Below are positions 37,555 to 46,904 of a stretch of 64,000 bases of DNA, piece after piece. Every line of letters starts with the position of its first letter. Position 1 is the stretch's first letter. Below the pieces are notes generated by a model that worked only from the letters and a program-made list of their open reading frames with translations, made no database searches and was not told where the DNA came from. This stretch comes from Actinomycetota bacterium (GTDB lineage Bacteria > Actinomycetota > Coriobacteriia > Anaerosomatales > Anaerosomataceae), in assembly GCA_009773565.1 (NCBI GenBank), contig WSXY01000003.1:110009-174008 (forward strand), written 5' to 3'. A program made the position numbers and the translations under genes.

Positions 37555-38289
37555 CTACCCCTGCGGCACCGGTACGAGCCGCACCTGGCCCACCACGCCG
37601 ATCCTGTCGTCGATGATCACCAGCGCACCCAGCACACCAGGTATCTCGCGCGCCCGGGCAAGAGCCTTCTCGATATCATCCACGCCGTGCACAAGGTTAC
37701 CGATGCTGCTCGCCGCGGCATCCGCAAGCGCCCCGCTCGATGCAAGCACCGTCACCGCATGTGCGCTACCGAAGCTCACGCTTGGCCCGACCGTGCCGGA
37801 TGACGTGCACACCGCAATCGGCATCATGCTCGCGGACACCTCGATGGCAACCCGCTCTGAGAGCGGCGAGTCGCCCGCTCCTAGCAACACCGTTCGATTC
37901 CCGCAGCCGATCAGGTAGAGGTCGCCGCCGTTCTCGACGATCACCTCCGACGACGCCGGCTCAAGCCCGCGTGCAACCGCCTCCGCGAACGCGCCCGCCA
38001 CCGCAGCCATCGGCCCGACGCCTGCGAGACGAGCGGCCTCCGCCATCTCGCGGGCGATTGCGGGCGCTCCGGGCGAGACATCGAGTGGCACATAGCTCTC
38101 GGCGAAGCGCGGGTTCGCTGCGATGTAGGCTTCAAGCGCCCCGCGCAGCTCGCGCACGATGGCACCGGTCTCCGCAGAAAGATCGCTGATAGCGCTCACG
38201 TGCAGGTCGGTCTCGGCGTACACCACCTCAAAGCCGACGAGGCCGGTGGCGTCCACCTGTGTGCGATATGTCCTCGGCTCGTACGCCAT
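37555..38289 (-). CDS. UPF0280 / COG2122 (ApbE-like) protein
   Basis: The 244-residue protein matches UPF0280: YEPRTYRTQ at the start, FAESYVPLD, GVGPMAAVAGAFAEAVAR, VIVENGGDLYLIG and CTSSGTVGPSVSFGSAHAVTV. A COG2122 protein in Methanosarcina (MA1715) aids sulfide assimilation into homocysteine together with DUF39 and NIL-ferredoxin proteins. Both of those are encoded at 50.1-51.7 kb here, so a shared pathway is likely. ATG 38289 has no strong Shine-Dalgarno. It is divergent from the ferritin-like-GGDEF gene. Confidence 0.83.
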   Translation of the reverse strand: MAYEPRTYRTQVDATGLVGFEVVYAETDLHVSAISDLSAETGAIVRELRGALEAYIAANPRFAESYVPLDVSPGAPAIAREMAEAARLAGVGPMAAVAGAFAEAVARGLEPASSEVIVENGGDLYLIGCGNRTVLLGAGDSPLSERVAIEVSASMMPIAVCTSSGTVGPSVSFGSAHAVTVLASSGALADAAASSIGNLVHGVDDIEKALARAREIPGVLGALVIIDDRIGVVGQVRLVPVPQG

Positions 38290-38342
38290 GCGGTAATCGT
38301 ACCAGCATCTGGGGGATATGCCGTTATGAATACGTTGAAAGG

Positions 38343-39389
38343 ATGGCCGTGCGCGAGATTCTGGAACTCTGCGTGGAGATGGACCTGCTGGCGCAACGTG
38401 CATACCGCGTGATGTCGTTGCACTGTGACAACACAGACCTCGCAAAGACGTTCAAGAAGATGGCTGACGAGGAAGGAACGCACGTCAGTTGGTGGAACGA
38501 CCTGCTTGGCGCGTGGGAGCGCGGCTTGCTCCCGGATCTGGTCAACGACACCGACGTCCTCACGGCGCGCCTCGCCAGCCTACGCACCGAACTCGAAGTT
38601 GCCATCCCCGGCGAGCTACAAGAGCGGTCGGATGACGAAATGCTCGCCACTGCCGCGCGCATCGAGTTCTTCATGATCGACCCCATCTTCGGTGAGCTCA
38701 TCGACCTGACCGAACCCGCGCGTGCCGATCGTCGGCACGAGGCCTACTCGGCGCATCTCCAGCGCCTCATCGAAGCAATCGAGCACCACTACGAGGAAGG
38801 GTCGCTCGCCACATTCCTCGCGGGGATCCTGAATCGAACCTGGCGAGACAACATGGCGTTGAACGTCTACGCGACACGTGATCCGCTCACGGGAATCCAT
38901 AACCGGCGTGCGCTCGACACGCACCTCCGGCAATGGTCGGCGTGGTCAGCACGGTACGGGAGGCCCATCGGCGTCGCCCTTGTGGACATCGACCTCTTCA
39001 AAGGAATCAATGACGCACGCGGCCACGCCTTCGGCGACGTAGCACTCTGCGCGATTGCCGACGCACTGAGACGGGCGATCCGGTCGTCGGATCTGCTGGT
39101 TCGCTATGGTGGCGACGAGTTCGCGATCATCGCACCGGAGACAGAACCCGTGGAGTTCGATGGACTCCTGAAGCGCATCGTCGAGACCGTGCGGGATATT
39201 GATCTGCGAGACGCCCAGGAAATCCGTGTCCCGCTCAGTGTGAGCGCGGGCGGCGCCGTCGCAGTCGATCCTCCGGCGTCGTATCCGAGAAGCCCGGACC
39301 GCCTGCTTGCTGCAGCGGATCAGTCCCTCTACAGCGCAAAACAGTCGGGACGCGACCGTGCTGCAGCTGCGGTCATTCTCGGCCTCTGA
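38343..39389 (+). CDS. diguanylate cyclase with N-terminal ferritin-like sensor domain
   Basis: Residues 1-170 (348 in all) are a helical domain with repeated Glu and ExxH-type patterns (LELCVEMDLLAQRAYR, MADEEGTHVSWW, RIEFFMID, IEAIEHHYEEGS), consistent with a ferritin/rubrerythrin-like diiron four-helix bundle. Residues 185-345 form an active-looking GGDEF domain: RYGGDEFAII, with an RSSD I-site five residues upstream. It probably makes c-di-GMP in response to iron, oxygen or peroxide; the signal is inference. The ATG touches GAAAGG; GTG 38349, six bases from that Shine-Dalgarno, is an equally good start. Confidence 0.82.
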   Translation: MAVREILELCVEMDLLAQRAYRVMSLHCDNTDLAKTFKKMADEEGTHVSWWNDLLGAWERGLLPDLVNDTDVLTARLASLRTELEVAIPGELQERSDDEMLATAARIEFFMIDPIFGELIDLTEPARADRRHEAYSAHLQRLIEAIEHHYEEGSLATFLAGILNRTWRDNMALNVYATRDPLTGIHNRRALDTHLRQWSAWSARYGRPIGVALVDIDLFKGINDARGHAFGDVALCAIADALRRAIRSSDLLVRYGGDEFAIIAPETEPVEFDGLLKRIVETVRDIDLRDAQEIRVPLSVSAGGAVAVDPPASYPRSPDRLLAAADQSLYSAKQSGRDRAAAAVILGL

Positions 39390-39415
39390 GGACGCTAACG
39401 CGGGACGCGCCAGAA

Positions 39416-40255
39416 CTAGCGTGCCGCCATCTCGCCAGCGTGATAACTGCTTCGCACGAACGGCGCACTCGCGACAGCGGAGAAGCCAAGTGCTTCCGCC
39501 TCGAGCGCGAGGGCATCGAACTCTGCTGGCGGAACGAACTCCGCGACCGGCAGGTGCTTCGAACTCGGACGCAGGTACTGGCCAAGTGTGAGCATCTCGC
39601 ACCCCGCCTCGCGCAGGTCACGCATGACGGTCACAACCTCCTCGTGCGTCTCGCCAAGACCGAGCATGAGACCGGATTTCGTCGGCATCCCGGGATGCTG
39701 CTCCTTCACGCGCGCGAGCACGCGCAGGCTACGGGCGTACTCAGCGCCCGGACGCACGCTCTCGTACAGGCGCGGGACCGTCTCGATGTTGTGGTTGAAG
39801 ACGTCGGGAAGCGCTGCGGCGACCGTGTCGACGCTCTCCAGGTTGCCGCCGAAGTCACTGGTGAGAACCTCGATGCGCGTGCCCGGCGACGCGTCGCGAA
39901 CCGCCTCGATGACCGCGACGAAGTGTGCCGCGCCACCATCGGGAAGATCGTCGCGGGTAACGGTCGTGATGACCGCGTGCTTGATGCGGAGCACGAGGAC
40001 GGCCTCCGCCAGGCGCGCGGGCTCATCGGGATCGAGCGGCCCTGGCACGCGCGTCTCGACCGCACAGAAGCGACAGCCGCGCGTGCAGGCGTCACCCATG
40101 ATGAGGAAAGTCGCGGTCCCGGAAGCGAAACACTCGCCCTGGTTAGGACATTTCGCCGACTGGCAGACCGTGTGCAACTCGAGACGGTCCATGAGCTGCT
40201 TGACGTTGTCGTAGCTGCCCTCGCGTGCGATGGGCCGCTTCATCCACTCCGGCAT
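39416..40255 (-). CDS. lipA: lipoyl synthase
   Basis: The 279-residue radical-SAM enzyme inserts two sulfurs into octanoyl-protein. The auxiliary-cluster motif CQSAKCPNQGEC and the SAM-cluster motif CTRGCRFC are present, as is the C-terminal serine ligand region FVRSSYHAGE. ATG 40255 (MPEWMK) fits family starts; a GTG at 40288 would add 11 residues just after the lpd stop. It is cotranscribed with lpd, whose product acts on the lipoyl group. Confidence 0.94.
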   Translation of the reverse strand: MPEWMKRPIAREGSYDNVKQLMDRLELHTVCQSAKCPNQGECFASGTATFLIMGDACTRGCRFCAVETRVPGPLDPDEPARLAEAVLVLRIKHAVITTVTRDDLPDGGAAHFVAVIEAVRDASPGTRIEVLTSDFGGNLESVDTVAAALPDVFNHNIETVPRLYESVRPGAEYARSLRVLARVKEQHPGMPTKSGLMLGLGETHEEVVTVMRDLREAGCEMLTLGQYLRPSSKHLPVAEFVPPAEFDALALEAEALGFSAVASAPFVRSSYHAGEMAAR

Positions 40256-40290
40256 GCGCCTGGCAGTCTCTCCATGTTCGTAGGCCACGT

Positions 40291-41676
40291 TCAGCAGCCG
40301 CACTTCCCGGCGGCATCGGCGCACGCCATTTTGATGACCTCGGAGACCGTCGGATGCGCGTGCACCATCTCGGCCACCTGGCGGACGGAAATGTCGTGCC
40401 GCATTGCCAGCGCGATCTCGTGGATCGTCTCGACCGCGTGCGGACCGACGATCTGACAGCCGACGATGCGCCCGGTGCCCTTCTCGGCCACAACTTGCAC
40501 GAAACCGTCAGCTTCGCCCTCGCCAAGCGCTTTACCGTTAGCGGCAAACTTTGCGACGGCCTGAATGGCGTCGATGCCTGCCTCCTTGGCGCTGTCGCGT
40601 GAGCTGCCGACGACAGCGACGTTGGGGAACGTGTAGACACACGCCGGGATGCAGTCGTAGCGCAGCGTCTCGAGGTGCCCCTCGCCCGAGAGTTCGACGA
40701 TCGCGTTACGTGCGGCGACGATGCCCTCCTCGTCGGCCACGTGCGCAAGCATCATGCCGCCGATGAGATCTCCGATGGCATACACCCCAGCGATACTGGT
40801 CCGCAGGTGTTCGTCAACCTTGACGGCGCGGCGATCGAACTCGATGCCGGCCTCCTCAAAGCCAAAACCCGCTCCATTCGGCACGCGGCCGACGGCGGAC
40901 ATCACGATGCCGCTATCGACGATCGCGCCACTACGGAGCCTAGAGCGCATGCGATCACCGACGCGCTCAACGTGCTCGACGGCGTCGCCGAGCAGGAACT
41001 CGACGCCCATCTCCTCGAGCGCCGCCTGCGTCGCCTTGACGACGCGCTTGTCGTTGCCGGGAAGCACCTGGTCCATGAGCTCGACGACAGTCACCTTGCT
41101 GCCGAACGCCGCATAGGCGCAGGCAAACTCCAACCCGATAACGCCGCCGCCGATGATCAGGAGGTCTTTCGGTATCTCGCGGACGGAGACCGCATCATCG
41201 CTCGTCCAAACGCCCTCCATCTCGTGGTCGATGTTGGGAAGCTTGAAGACGATCGATCCGGTTGCAAGGATGACGGCATCACCATCGATCGTCTCTCTTC
41301 CACCGTCAGCAAGCGCGACATCGATGGTATGAGGACCCGTCAGGCGACCCTCGCCGGCAACGATGCGCACCTTGAGGCGCTTCGCACCACTCTCAACCTG
41401 CGAGACAAGCTCGTCGACAACGCCTTCCTTGCGCGCGCGAAGACCATCGACGTCGACCGTAGCGACTGTCGCGTTAAGCCCGAACTTCGCGGCATTCGCG
41501 GTATCGGCGACGATGTGTGCGGATCGCAAGATGGTCTTCGTGGGGATACATCCCCAGTTGAGGCACGTGCCACCGAGACGCTCGCGCTCAACGAGCACGA
41601 CTTCTGCTCCGAGGCGCGCCGCCTCGAACGCTGCTGAATAGCCGCCGGGTCCCCCGCCAAGCACGAGGATACGCAT
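40291..41676 (-). CDS. lpd: dihydrolipoyl dehydrogenase
   Basis: The 461-residue flavoenzyme reoxidises dihydrolipoyl groups with NAD+. It has the FAD motif LVLGGGPGGYSAAFEAARLG, the redox-active disulfide GGTCLNWGCIPTK, the NAD motif IIGGGVIGLEFACAYA and the C-terminal HAHPTVSE base. No E1/E2 or glycine-cleavage genes lie in the window. A GGGAGG Shine-Dalgarno precedes the ATG, and an extended -10 element lies about 34 bases upstream. Confidence 0.94.
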   Translation of the reverse strand: MRILVLGGGPGGYSAAFEAARLGAEVVLVERERLGGTCLNWGCIPTKTILRSAHIVADTANAAKFGLNATVATVDVDGLRARKEGVVDELVSQVESGAKRLKVRIVAGEGRLTGPHTIDVALADGGRETIDGDAVILATGSIVFKLPNIDHEMEGVWTSDDAVSVREIPKDLLIIGGGVIGLEFACAYAAFGSKVTVVELMDQVLPGNDKRVVKATQAALEEMGVEFLLGDAVEHVERVGDRMRSRLRSGAIVDSGIVMSAVGRVPNGAGFGFEEAGIEFDRRAVKVDEHLRTSIAGVYAIGDLIGGMMLAHVADEEGIVAARNAIVELSGEGHLETLRYDCIPACVYTFPNVAVVGSSRDSAKEAGIDAIQAVAKFAANGKALGEGEADGFVQVVAEKGTGRIVGCQIVGPHAVETIHEIALAMRHDISVRQVAEMVHAHPTVSEVIKMACADAAGKCGC

Positions 41677-41709
41677 GTCAGTCCTCCCTGATGCTCCGTG
41701 TGTCGCACG

Positions 41710-41715
41710 ATTGTA
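41710..41715 (-). promoter_or_regulatory. extended -10 promoter element of lpd-lipA
   Basis: The minus strand reads TGATACAAT, an extended -10 matching TATAAT at five of six positions. Its -35 is poor, as is common for extended -10 promoters. Further upstream, CATTA/TAATG half-sites (41742-41746 and 41755-41759) form a small inverted repeat in the divergent gap with the PAS-GGDEF gene and could be an operator. Confidence 0.45.
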
Positions 41716-41846
41716 TCATCGGCGCCCAGGTGCCCGAACTCCATTAATACTCCATAATGTGATTCAAGACGGGTCACGGCTGTGCCGATAGCGTAAGCGG
41801 ACGACCGAAGCGTGTACGGGCAGACGTCGGCGAAGAAGGCGCACTC

Positions 41847-43490
41847 ATGAAACGCGCTGCAAAGACCGGAAGTGAGCGCAGGCCGCAACTCGTTCTGGCC
41901 GCGTTTCTCGGAGTCGCCGCCTTCTGGGTGGGCGCAGGAGTTATTGACTCCCTGAGTATCGGCGACAACACGCTGCTCACCGGACTGCTGCACCCCGGAA
42001 CGGCCTCGATCGTTCTGCGCGTTGCCGCCGGCATCATGATCATCGGTGGCTCCTGGTATACGCAGCGCCTCTTTGACGATCACCTGGTCACAGCTGCAGA
42101 ACTGGACCATGAGCGCTACAAGCTTGAGCTGGTCTACGACAACAGCCCCGACGCCATACTCATCATCGACAGCGACTTCACGGTTCAATACGCCAACCGG
42201 ATGGCAGAAGAGCTCAACGGTTTGTCAGCCGCCACTATGATCGGCAAACGTTGCCACGAAGCGATTGCCGGCACCGAAGTAGCGTGCAGCGCATGTCGCG
42301 TCGACTACGTATTACGTTCGAGAACGCCCGCATTTGCCGTTAAGCACGAGATGAACGCAAGCGGCAAAGAGCACTGGGTCGAAACGATGTGGTATCCGGT
42401 CTTCAACGAGGACGGAACCATCGAGTCGGTCGTCGAAATCGCGAAGGACGTCACCGACGTCAAGAATGCCGAATACGCGCTTCAGCAATACAGCGAGCGC
42501 CTCGAAGAGAGCGTCCACGAGCGTACGACCGAGCTCGAGAAGACGAACGCCGAACTTGAGGAAGAAGTCGCCGAGCGCAGGCGCGCGGAGAAAGCGCTCC
42601 GGGAATCCGAGGAGCGATTCCGCAGCCTTGTAGAGCTGGCGCCCGACCTCATTCTTGTCCACATTGAAGGCATCATCGCCTTCATGAACCCTTACGGTGC
42701 AAGACTCCTCGGCTATGACAATCCCCAGGATCTCCTTGGCGTGCACGTGCTCAATCTGGTGGACGCCGAGAGTATCGAAGTCGCAACCGAGCGGATGCGC
42801 ACGACCATGCATGACCGCAGGCCGTCCGAGCCCGCCGAGGTGCGCTTCATTCGCAAGGACGGCGCTCGGATCGACCTTCAGATAGCCGCAACGCCACTCA
42901 TGTATCACGGCAGGCCAGCGGTCCAGGCGGTCGCGCACGATGTCACCGAGCGGAAGCGCGCAGAGGACACCATCCGCAAGATGGCGTACTACGACATGCT
43001 CACGGGACTCCCGAACCGCGCACTCTTCGACGACCGGCTCGCGGTCGTCATCAACCAGGCCGAACGCAACGACGAGACCTTCGCGGTCATGTTCATGGAC
43101 ATGAACGACTTCAAGCTTGTCAATGACAGGCACGGACACGCCGTCGGCGACCAACTCCTCTCAGAAGTCGCCCGTCGTCTGCAGACCGTCATTCGGCGCA
43201 GCGACACCGTCGCGCGACTCGGGGGCGACGAGTTCACCGTGCTGCTACCTAAGGTGACATCCCGGAAGGCGGCCACGCTCGTGGCACGCAAGATGGCGCA
43301 AGCCATGGCTGACCCTGCAATCACCGACAAGGGTCCCGTGCCTATCGAGATCAGCATCGGAATCGCGTTCTACCCCACTGACGGGCGCTCGTTCAGCGCA
43401 CTCATGCATGCAGCCGACATGGCGATGTACGCGTCAAAGAACGAGGGAACACCATTCCGCTTCGTCGACTCAGGTGTCTTGTTGCCGTAG
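41847..43490 (+). CDS. membrane PAS-PAS-GGDEF diguanylate cyclase
   Basis: The 547-residue protein has two N-terminal membrane helices (about 15-33 and 50-70), a PAS domain (85-205) with cysteines in EVACSACRVD, a coiled coil (210-250), a second PAS domain (250-370) and an intact GGDEF domain (375-540). The catalytic motif is RLGGDEFTVLLP with an RRSD I-site. It should synthesise c-di-GMP in response to a ligand or redox cue. The CxxC pair in PAS1 may hold a metal, heme or disulfide; which one is not clear. AAGAAGG precedes the ATG. Confidence 0.9.
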   Translation: MKRAAKTGSERRPQLVLAAFLGVAAFWVGAGVIDSLSIGDNTLLTGLLHPGTASIVLRVAAGIMIIGGSWYTQRLFDDHLVTAAELDHERYKLELVYDNSPDAILIIDSDFTVQYANRMAEELNGLSAATMIGKRCHEAIAGTEVACSACRVDYVLRSRTPAFAVKHEMNASGKEHWVETMWYPVFNEDGTIESVVEIAKDVTDVKNAEYALQQYSERLEESVHERTTELEKTNAELEEEVAERRRAEKALRESEERFRSLVELAPDLILVHIEGIIAFMNPYGARLLGYDNPQDLLGVHVLNLVDAESIEVATERMRTTMHDRRPSEPAEVRFIRKDGARIDLQIAATPLMYHGRPAVQAVAHDVTERKRAEDTIRKMAYYDMLTGLPNRALFDDRLAVVINQAERNDETFAVMFMDMNDFKLVNDRHGHAVGDQLLSEVARRLQTVIRRSDTVARLGGDEFTVLLPKVTSRKAATLVARKMAQAMADPAITDKGPVPIEISIGIAFYPTDGRSFSALMHAADMAMYASKNEGTPFRFVDSGVLLP

Positions 43491-43538
43491 GGCGGCCGGT
43501 TATCTACTAGGAACGAAGCCGCCCGACGCGAACCGGCC
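43490..43538. terminator. overlapping inverted repeats between convergent genes
   Basis: GGGCGGC (43490-43496) can pair with GCCGCCC (43518-43524), or GGCCGGTT (43494-43501) with AACCGGCC (43531-43538). It lies between the convergent PAS-GGDEF gene and the small membrane gene and is probably transcription-terminating, although no T-run is present. Confidence 0.4.
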
Positions 43539-43549
43539 CGGAAGCAGCG

Positions 43550-43660
43550 TCAGAATGCGCCGTAGACAAAGCGCTCGACTTGTCCCGTGCTGAACAGCAC
43601 AACGAGCACAACAAGAAGCGCCACCATGAGTCCGAGCGCGATATCCTTAAGAACCCTCAA
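43550..43660 (-). CDS. 36-residue single-pass membrane protein
   Basis: A TTG start at 43660 follows GAGGGAGAG with good spacing. The product is one hydrophobic helix (IALGLMVALLVVLVVLFSTG) with a basic N-terminus and a short tail. It lies 10 bases after the MBOAT gene on the same strand, so it may be an accessory of the acylation system. The frame also extends back into the MBOAT gene, but only this part looks like protein. Confidence 0.5.
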   Translation of the reverse strand: MRVLKDIALGLMVALLVVLVVLFSTGQVERFVYGAF

Positions 43661-43670
43661 GACTCTCCCT

Positions 43671-44930
43671 CTAGAGCACGAATCCAACGACCCGCCGGAT
43701 GACCTCAAACACATACCCTGCGAAAGCCCGGTAGACCGCGAGTGATTTGCCGACAGGCAACACGAACAATACCCATCCAAGCGCAACGTAGTTGAATGTC
43801 ACGAACCAGCCGAACCCGTAACTCGCTGCCCTGCCCACGCGAGATTCGGCGGTACGGTCGAGCCACGGGAAGCGCACGCGCAACGCCGCCGCGGCTTGAC
43901 GCCAGAGGCGCAAGACTGCTAGCCCGACGCCGTGCCACAGCCCCCAGGCGATGTAGTGGAGCGCCGGGCCATGCCAGAGTCCCGAGAGCCCCATCGCAAC
44001 GAGGGTATTGAGCGCCACCCTCAGCTGCCCACGTCGGCTACCGCCAAGCGGTATGTAGATGTAATCGGTGATGAAACGCGTGAGCGACGCGTGCCAGTTG
44101 CGCCAAAACTCCGAGATGTTGCGGCGGAGATACGGACCGTTGAAGTTCTCCATGATGTGGTAGCCGAAGAGACGAGCCGTACCGATGGCGATGTCCGAAT
44201 ACCCCGCGAAGTCGAAATAGATCTTGAACGCGTACGCGTAGACCGCAAGCACAAGAAGCGGCGTCCCTGTCTGCGCCTTCAAGAGCGGTTCTGTGAGGAC
44301 GCCGATGGTGTCCGCGATAACGAACTTCCTGAACAGCCCGAGAAGGATGCGCCACAGCCCGTACGCCCAATCCGAGCCGGCAAGTCTCGCCGGTACCGAA
44401 CGCGCATCGGCCACAAAATCCCGGTACCGCTTAATGGGACCGCTCACGACCGTCGGGAAGAACGATACGTAGCTGACGTACTCCCAGAACCCCGGCTCCG
44501 GGGCGTCACCCTTCCTCATCTCAGCCAGGAAGTGAATCAGTCCGAAGGTAATAAATGAGATACCGAGCGGAGCGACGATTGCGGGTACCGGCACCGAGAA
44601 GCCGAGCGAGAACCGCGTGGCCAGCGAGCCAACAGCCCCCGCAATGAACGCTGCGTACTTGAATACGCCAAGGACCACGAGCGCCCCGGTCACGCCAGCC
44701 GCCAACAGTATCCGATCCGCACTATCGCGATCGCGGCGAACCCGAATACCCACAAAGTAGGTCGCCAGCGTCAATGCCGCCAATAGCAATGCATAGGCCG
44801 GAAACGCCACTGTATAGAACGCGTACGAAGCGAGAATCAATACCGCCGTGCGCATTCGCACAGGCAGGAGCCAGTACGCCGCAAGAGCGACGATCGTCAG
44901 AATGAACGCCGACCACGTGCCAAGCGTCAC
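43671..44930 (-). CDS. MBOAT family O-acyltransferase (AlgI-like)
   Basis: The 419-residue membrane protein has about ten helices and the MBOAT signature: NFNGPYLRRNISEFWRNWH and the catalytic His in GLSGLWHGPALHYIAWGLWHG. AlgI/DltB-type proteins move acyl groups across the membrane to polysaccharides or teichoic acids. It overlaps the upstream SGNH-hydrolase gene by four bases; the pair matches the two-component O-acetylation systems of exopolysaccharides. The glycan target is unknown. Confidence 0.88.
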   Translation of the reverse strand: MTLGTWSAFILTIVALAAYWLLPVRMRTAVLILASYAFYTVAFPAYALLLAALTLATYFVGIRVRRDRDSADRILLAAGVTGALVVLGVFKYAAFIAGAVGSLATRFSLGFSVPVPAIVAPLGISFITFGLIHFLAEMRKGDAPEPGFWEYVSYVSFFPTVVSGPIKRYRDFVADARSVPARLAGSDWAYGLWRILLGLFRKFVIADTIGVLTEPLLKAQTGTPLLVLAVYAYAFKIYFDFAGYSDIAIGTARLFGYHIMENFNGPYLRRNISEFWRNWHASLTRFITDYIYIPLGGSRRGQLRVALNTLVAMGLSGLWHGPALHYIAWGLWHGVGLAVLRLWRQAAAALRVRFPWLDRTAESRVGRAASYGFGWFVTFNYVALGWVLFVLPVGKSLAVYRAFAGYVFEVIRRVVGFVL

Positions 44931-46021
44931 GGCCGTACGCCCCCCTTCTCGCCGACAAGATCGTCGACCCGGGGAGCGAGCGTCTCAGCAAGCCGGTCGG
45001 CCATGAACGCGTATCCCGACCTGAACGGGTGAACCGAATCGGCGAGATACTCCTGCGGGAAACCGGCCGCCATGTCGACAAAGGTGCCGCCGTTTCGCTC
45101 GACCAGAGACCGAACAAGCTCACGATTTGCGGCAAAGTCTGTGGGGTCGACCAACTTGTACTTGGCAACCACCGCCTCATTGACCGGACCCCACACAAGA
45201 ACGAACGGCAGGTCCTCGGCAGCGGCCTTCTCCATAGCGAGACGCAGATACGTCAATTGGATGTTGTCCTCGCTCAAGCGGGGCGTCTTCCACATCGTAC
45301 GCAGCTTCTCCACGTCGAATTGGTCGATTGGAAGCTTGACCCACTGCGGCTGGAAGCTGAAACGACCGCGCTGGTAGTTGATGTGGTACTTGAGCCACGA
45401 GGACGGCGTCCCGTCGAAAAGGACCGCATTGACGTAGTCGCGCTCGCCGTAGAACCGCCAGATTCGCCCCGCAGCCTCGCTGATGCGTGCGTCGGTCGTA
45501 AGCGTGCCGCTTCTGAAACGGCTTTGATCGACGAGTGGCTCATCTTCGTGCGGAGCCACTGTCCCCATGACCTTGGGGTCCCACAGCTCGGGGTATCGAC
45601 CCGAATATAGCTTCGAATCCGCCTCGTAGAACGGGTAGTCGAAGTAGACGACGACCATATCGGCCGCTTTGCGATTCGCGATTGCCGCGACGACCGGGTA
45701 GAAGTCCTCGGCATGTGCGGCACTGATGCCGAAGTTGAAGACGTCGACCGGCCGCCCGTCGGCTTCATACAGTGCGTCCCACTGAGCGGGTAACGTGCCG
45801 TCACGCTCGACCGCTATGCCCTGGATGACGCTATCGCCAACGACGGCAATGCGGACGCTCTTGCGCTGTGCCATCCAGTCGAGGTACTGCGTGTAGCCGA
45901 TTGTCGAGACCCGGGGCATACGGAAGTCCTCGGGAAACCACGGCAGCAGTGATGACCGGAAGACGATTTCCAGCACCACAAGAAGTGCGAACGCTATGGC
46001 GAACGGCCGAAGACGCTTCAA
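44927..46021 (-). CDS. membrane-anchored SGNH/GDSL hydrolase (AlgX/AlgJ-like partner of MBOAT)
   Basis: The 364-residue protein has an N-terminal signal anchor (residues 5-25) and an SGNH fold: nucleophile in IAVVGDSVIQG (Ser near 63) and the Asp/His pair in LADSVHPFRSGY near the C-terminus. In AlgI/AlgX-type systems this partner transfers the acetyl group to the sugar outside the membrane. It starts 10 bases after metF, so it is probably the distal part of the T-box-controlled methionine operon, an unexpected pairing. Confidence 0.83.
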   Translation of the reverse strand: MKRLRPFAIAFALLVVLEIVFRSSLLPWFPEDFRMPRVSTIGYTQYLDWMAQRKSVRIAVVGDSVIQGIAVERDGTLPAQWDALYEADGRPVDVFNFGISAAHAEDFYPVVAAIANRKAADMVVVYFDYPFYEADSKLYSGRYPELWDPKVMGTVAPHEDEPLVDQSRFRSGTLTTDARISEAAGRIWRFYGERDYVNAVLFDGTPSSWLKYHINYQRGRFSFQPQWVKLPIDQFDVEKLRTMWKTPRLSEDNIQLTYLRLAMEKAAAEDLPFVLVWGPVNEAVVAKYKLVDPTDFAANRELVRSLVERNGGTFVDMAAGFPQEYLADSVHPFRSGYAFMADRLAETLAPRVDDLVGEKGGVRP

Positions 46022-46031
46022 GCCCGCTCTC

Positions 46032-46904
46032 CTAGGCTTCCTGGTTCGCGCCGAGGATCTGCGGCACTGCCGAGTCCAACCCGAGCGTCATGATGTGGAC
46101 TCCGTCTGCGATATCCCGTATCGCCCGGACCTGCTCCGTTGCAAGCGCGACGGCTTCGATAGCAACGTCCGAAGCACCCTTGATCCGCGCGACGATATCA
46201 TCGGGAACCATGAGACCCGCGAGACGATTGTTGATGAAGTCGACCGCCCGCGCGCTCCGCAAGACGATGACACCCGCAATCACCTTCACCCCGAGCGGAC
46301 GCATGACCGCGACGGTCCGCTCCAGCTTGGCCAGATCGAAGATCGCCTGGGTCTGGAAGAAGCGTGCACCCGCCTCGACTTTACGCTCGGCACGGAGAAG
46401 CTGGATATCCCACGGCTCGGCCTCGGGGAACATCGCGGCTCCCATGAAGAAGTCGGTCGACCCTTTCAACGGGCGACCGAGCATGTCGGTGCCGGCATTC
46501 ATCGCCGAGGCGACTTCAAGCAGCTGCGTCGAATCGAGATCGAACACACCCTTGGCTTGCGGGTGGTCACCGGACCTCGGGTCATCGCCCGTCACGATAA
46601 GCACGTTCTCCAGGCCGAGCGTCCACGCCGCAAGCAGATCCGATTGCAGCGCGAGACGATTACGGTCACGGCACGTCTGCTGGAAGATCGGCTCGTAGCC
46701 CATTTCCAGCGCGATTCGAGAAGCGGCGAGACTCGACAGGTGGAGCGACGCTCCCTGATTATCGGTGATGTTGATTGCGTGGCAGTAGGGACCGATTGTC
46801 TCGATCGACTGTCGCATCGCCGCGAGGTCTGTGCCGAGCGGCGGTGCGATCTCACCAGTCACCACGAACTCTCCGCGCTCGAGCGCATCGCGCAAGCGGC
46901 TCAT
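46032..46904 (-). CDS. metF: 5,10-methylenetetrahydrofolate reductase
   Basis: The 290-residue TIM-barrel flavoprotein reduces methylene-THF to methyl-THF. Family features include GEIAPPLGTDLAAMRQSIE, NITDNQGASLHLS, DRNRLALQSDLLAAWTLG and VTGDDPRSGDHPQAKGVFDLD. ATG 46904 overlaps the metV stop (ATGA). MetF proteins encoded next to MetV are typical of anaerobes with Wood-Ljungdahl-type C1 metabolism. It supplies the methyl group to MetH. Confidence 0.92.
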   Translation of the reverse strand: MSRLRDALERGEFVVTGEIAPPLGTDLAAMRQSIETIGPYCHAINITDNQGASLHLSSLAASRIALEMGYEPIFQQTCRDRNRLALQSDLLAAWTLGLENVLIVTGDDPRSGDHPQAKGVFDLDSTQLLEVASAMNAGTDMLGRPLKGSTDFFMGAAMFPEAEPWDIQLLRAERKVEAGARFFQTQAIFDLAKLERTVAVMRPLGVKVIAGVIVLRSARAVDFINNRLAGLMVPDDIVARIKGASDVAIEAVALATEQVRAIRDIADGVHIMTLGLDSAVPQILGANQEA

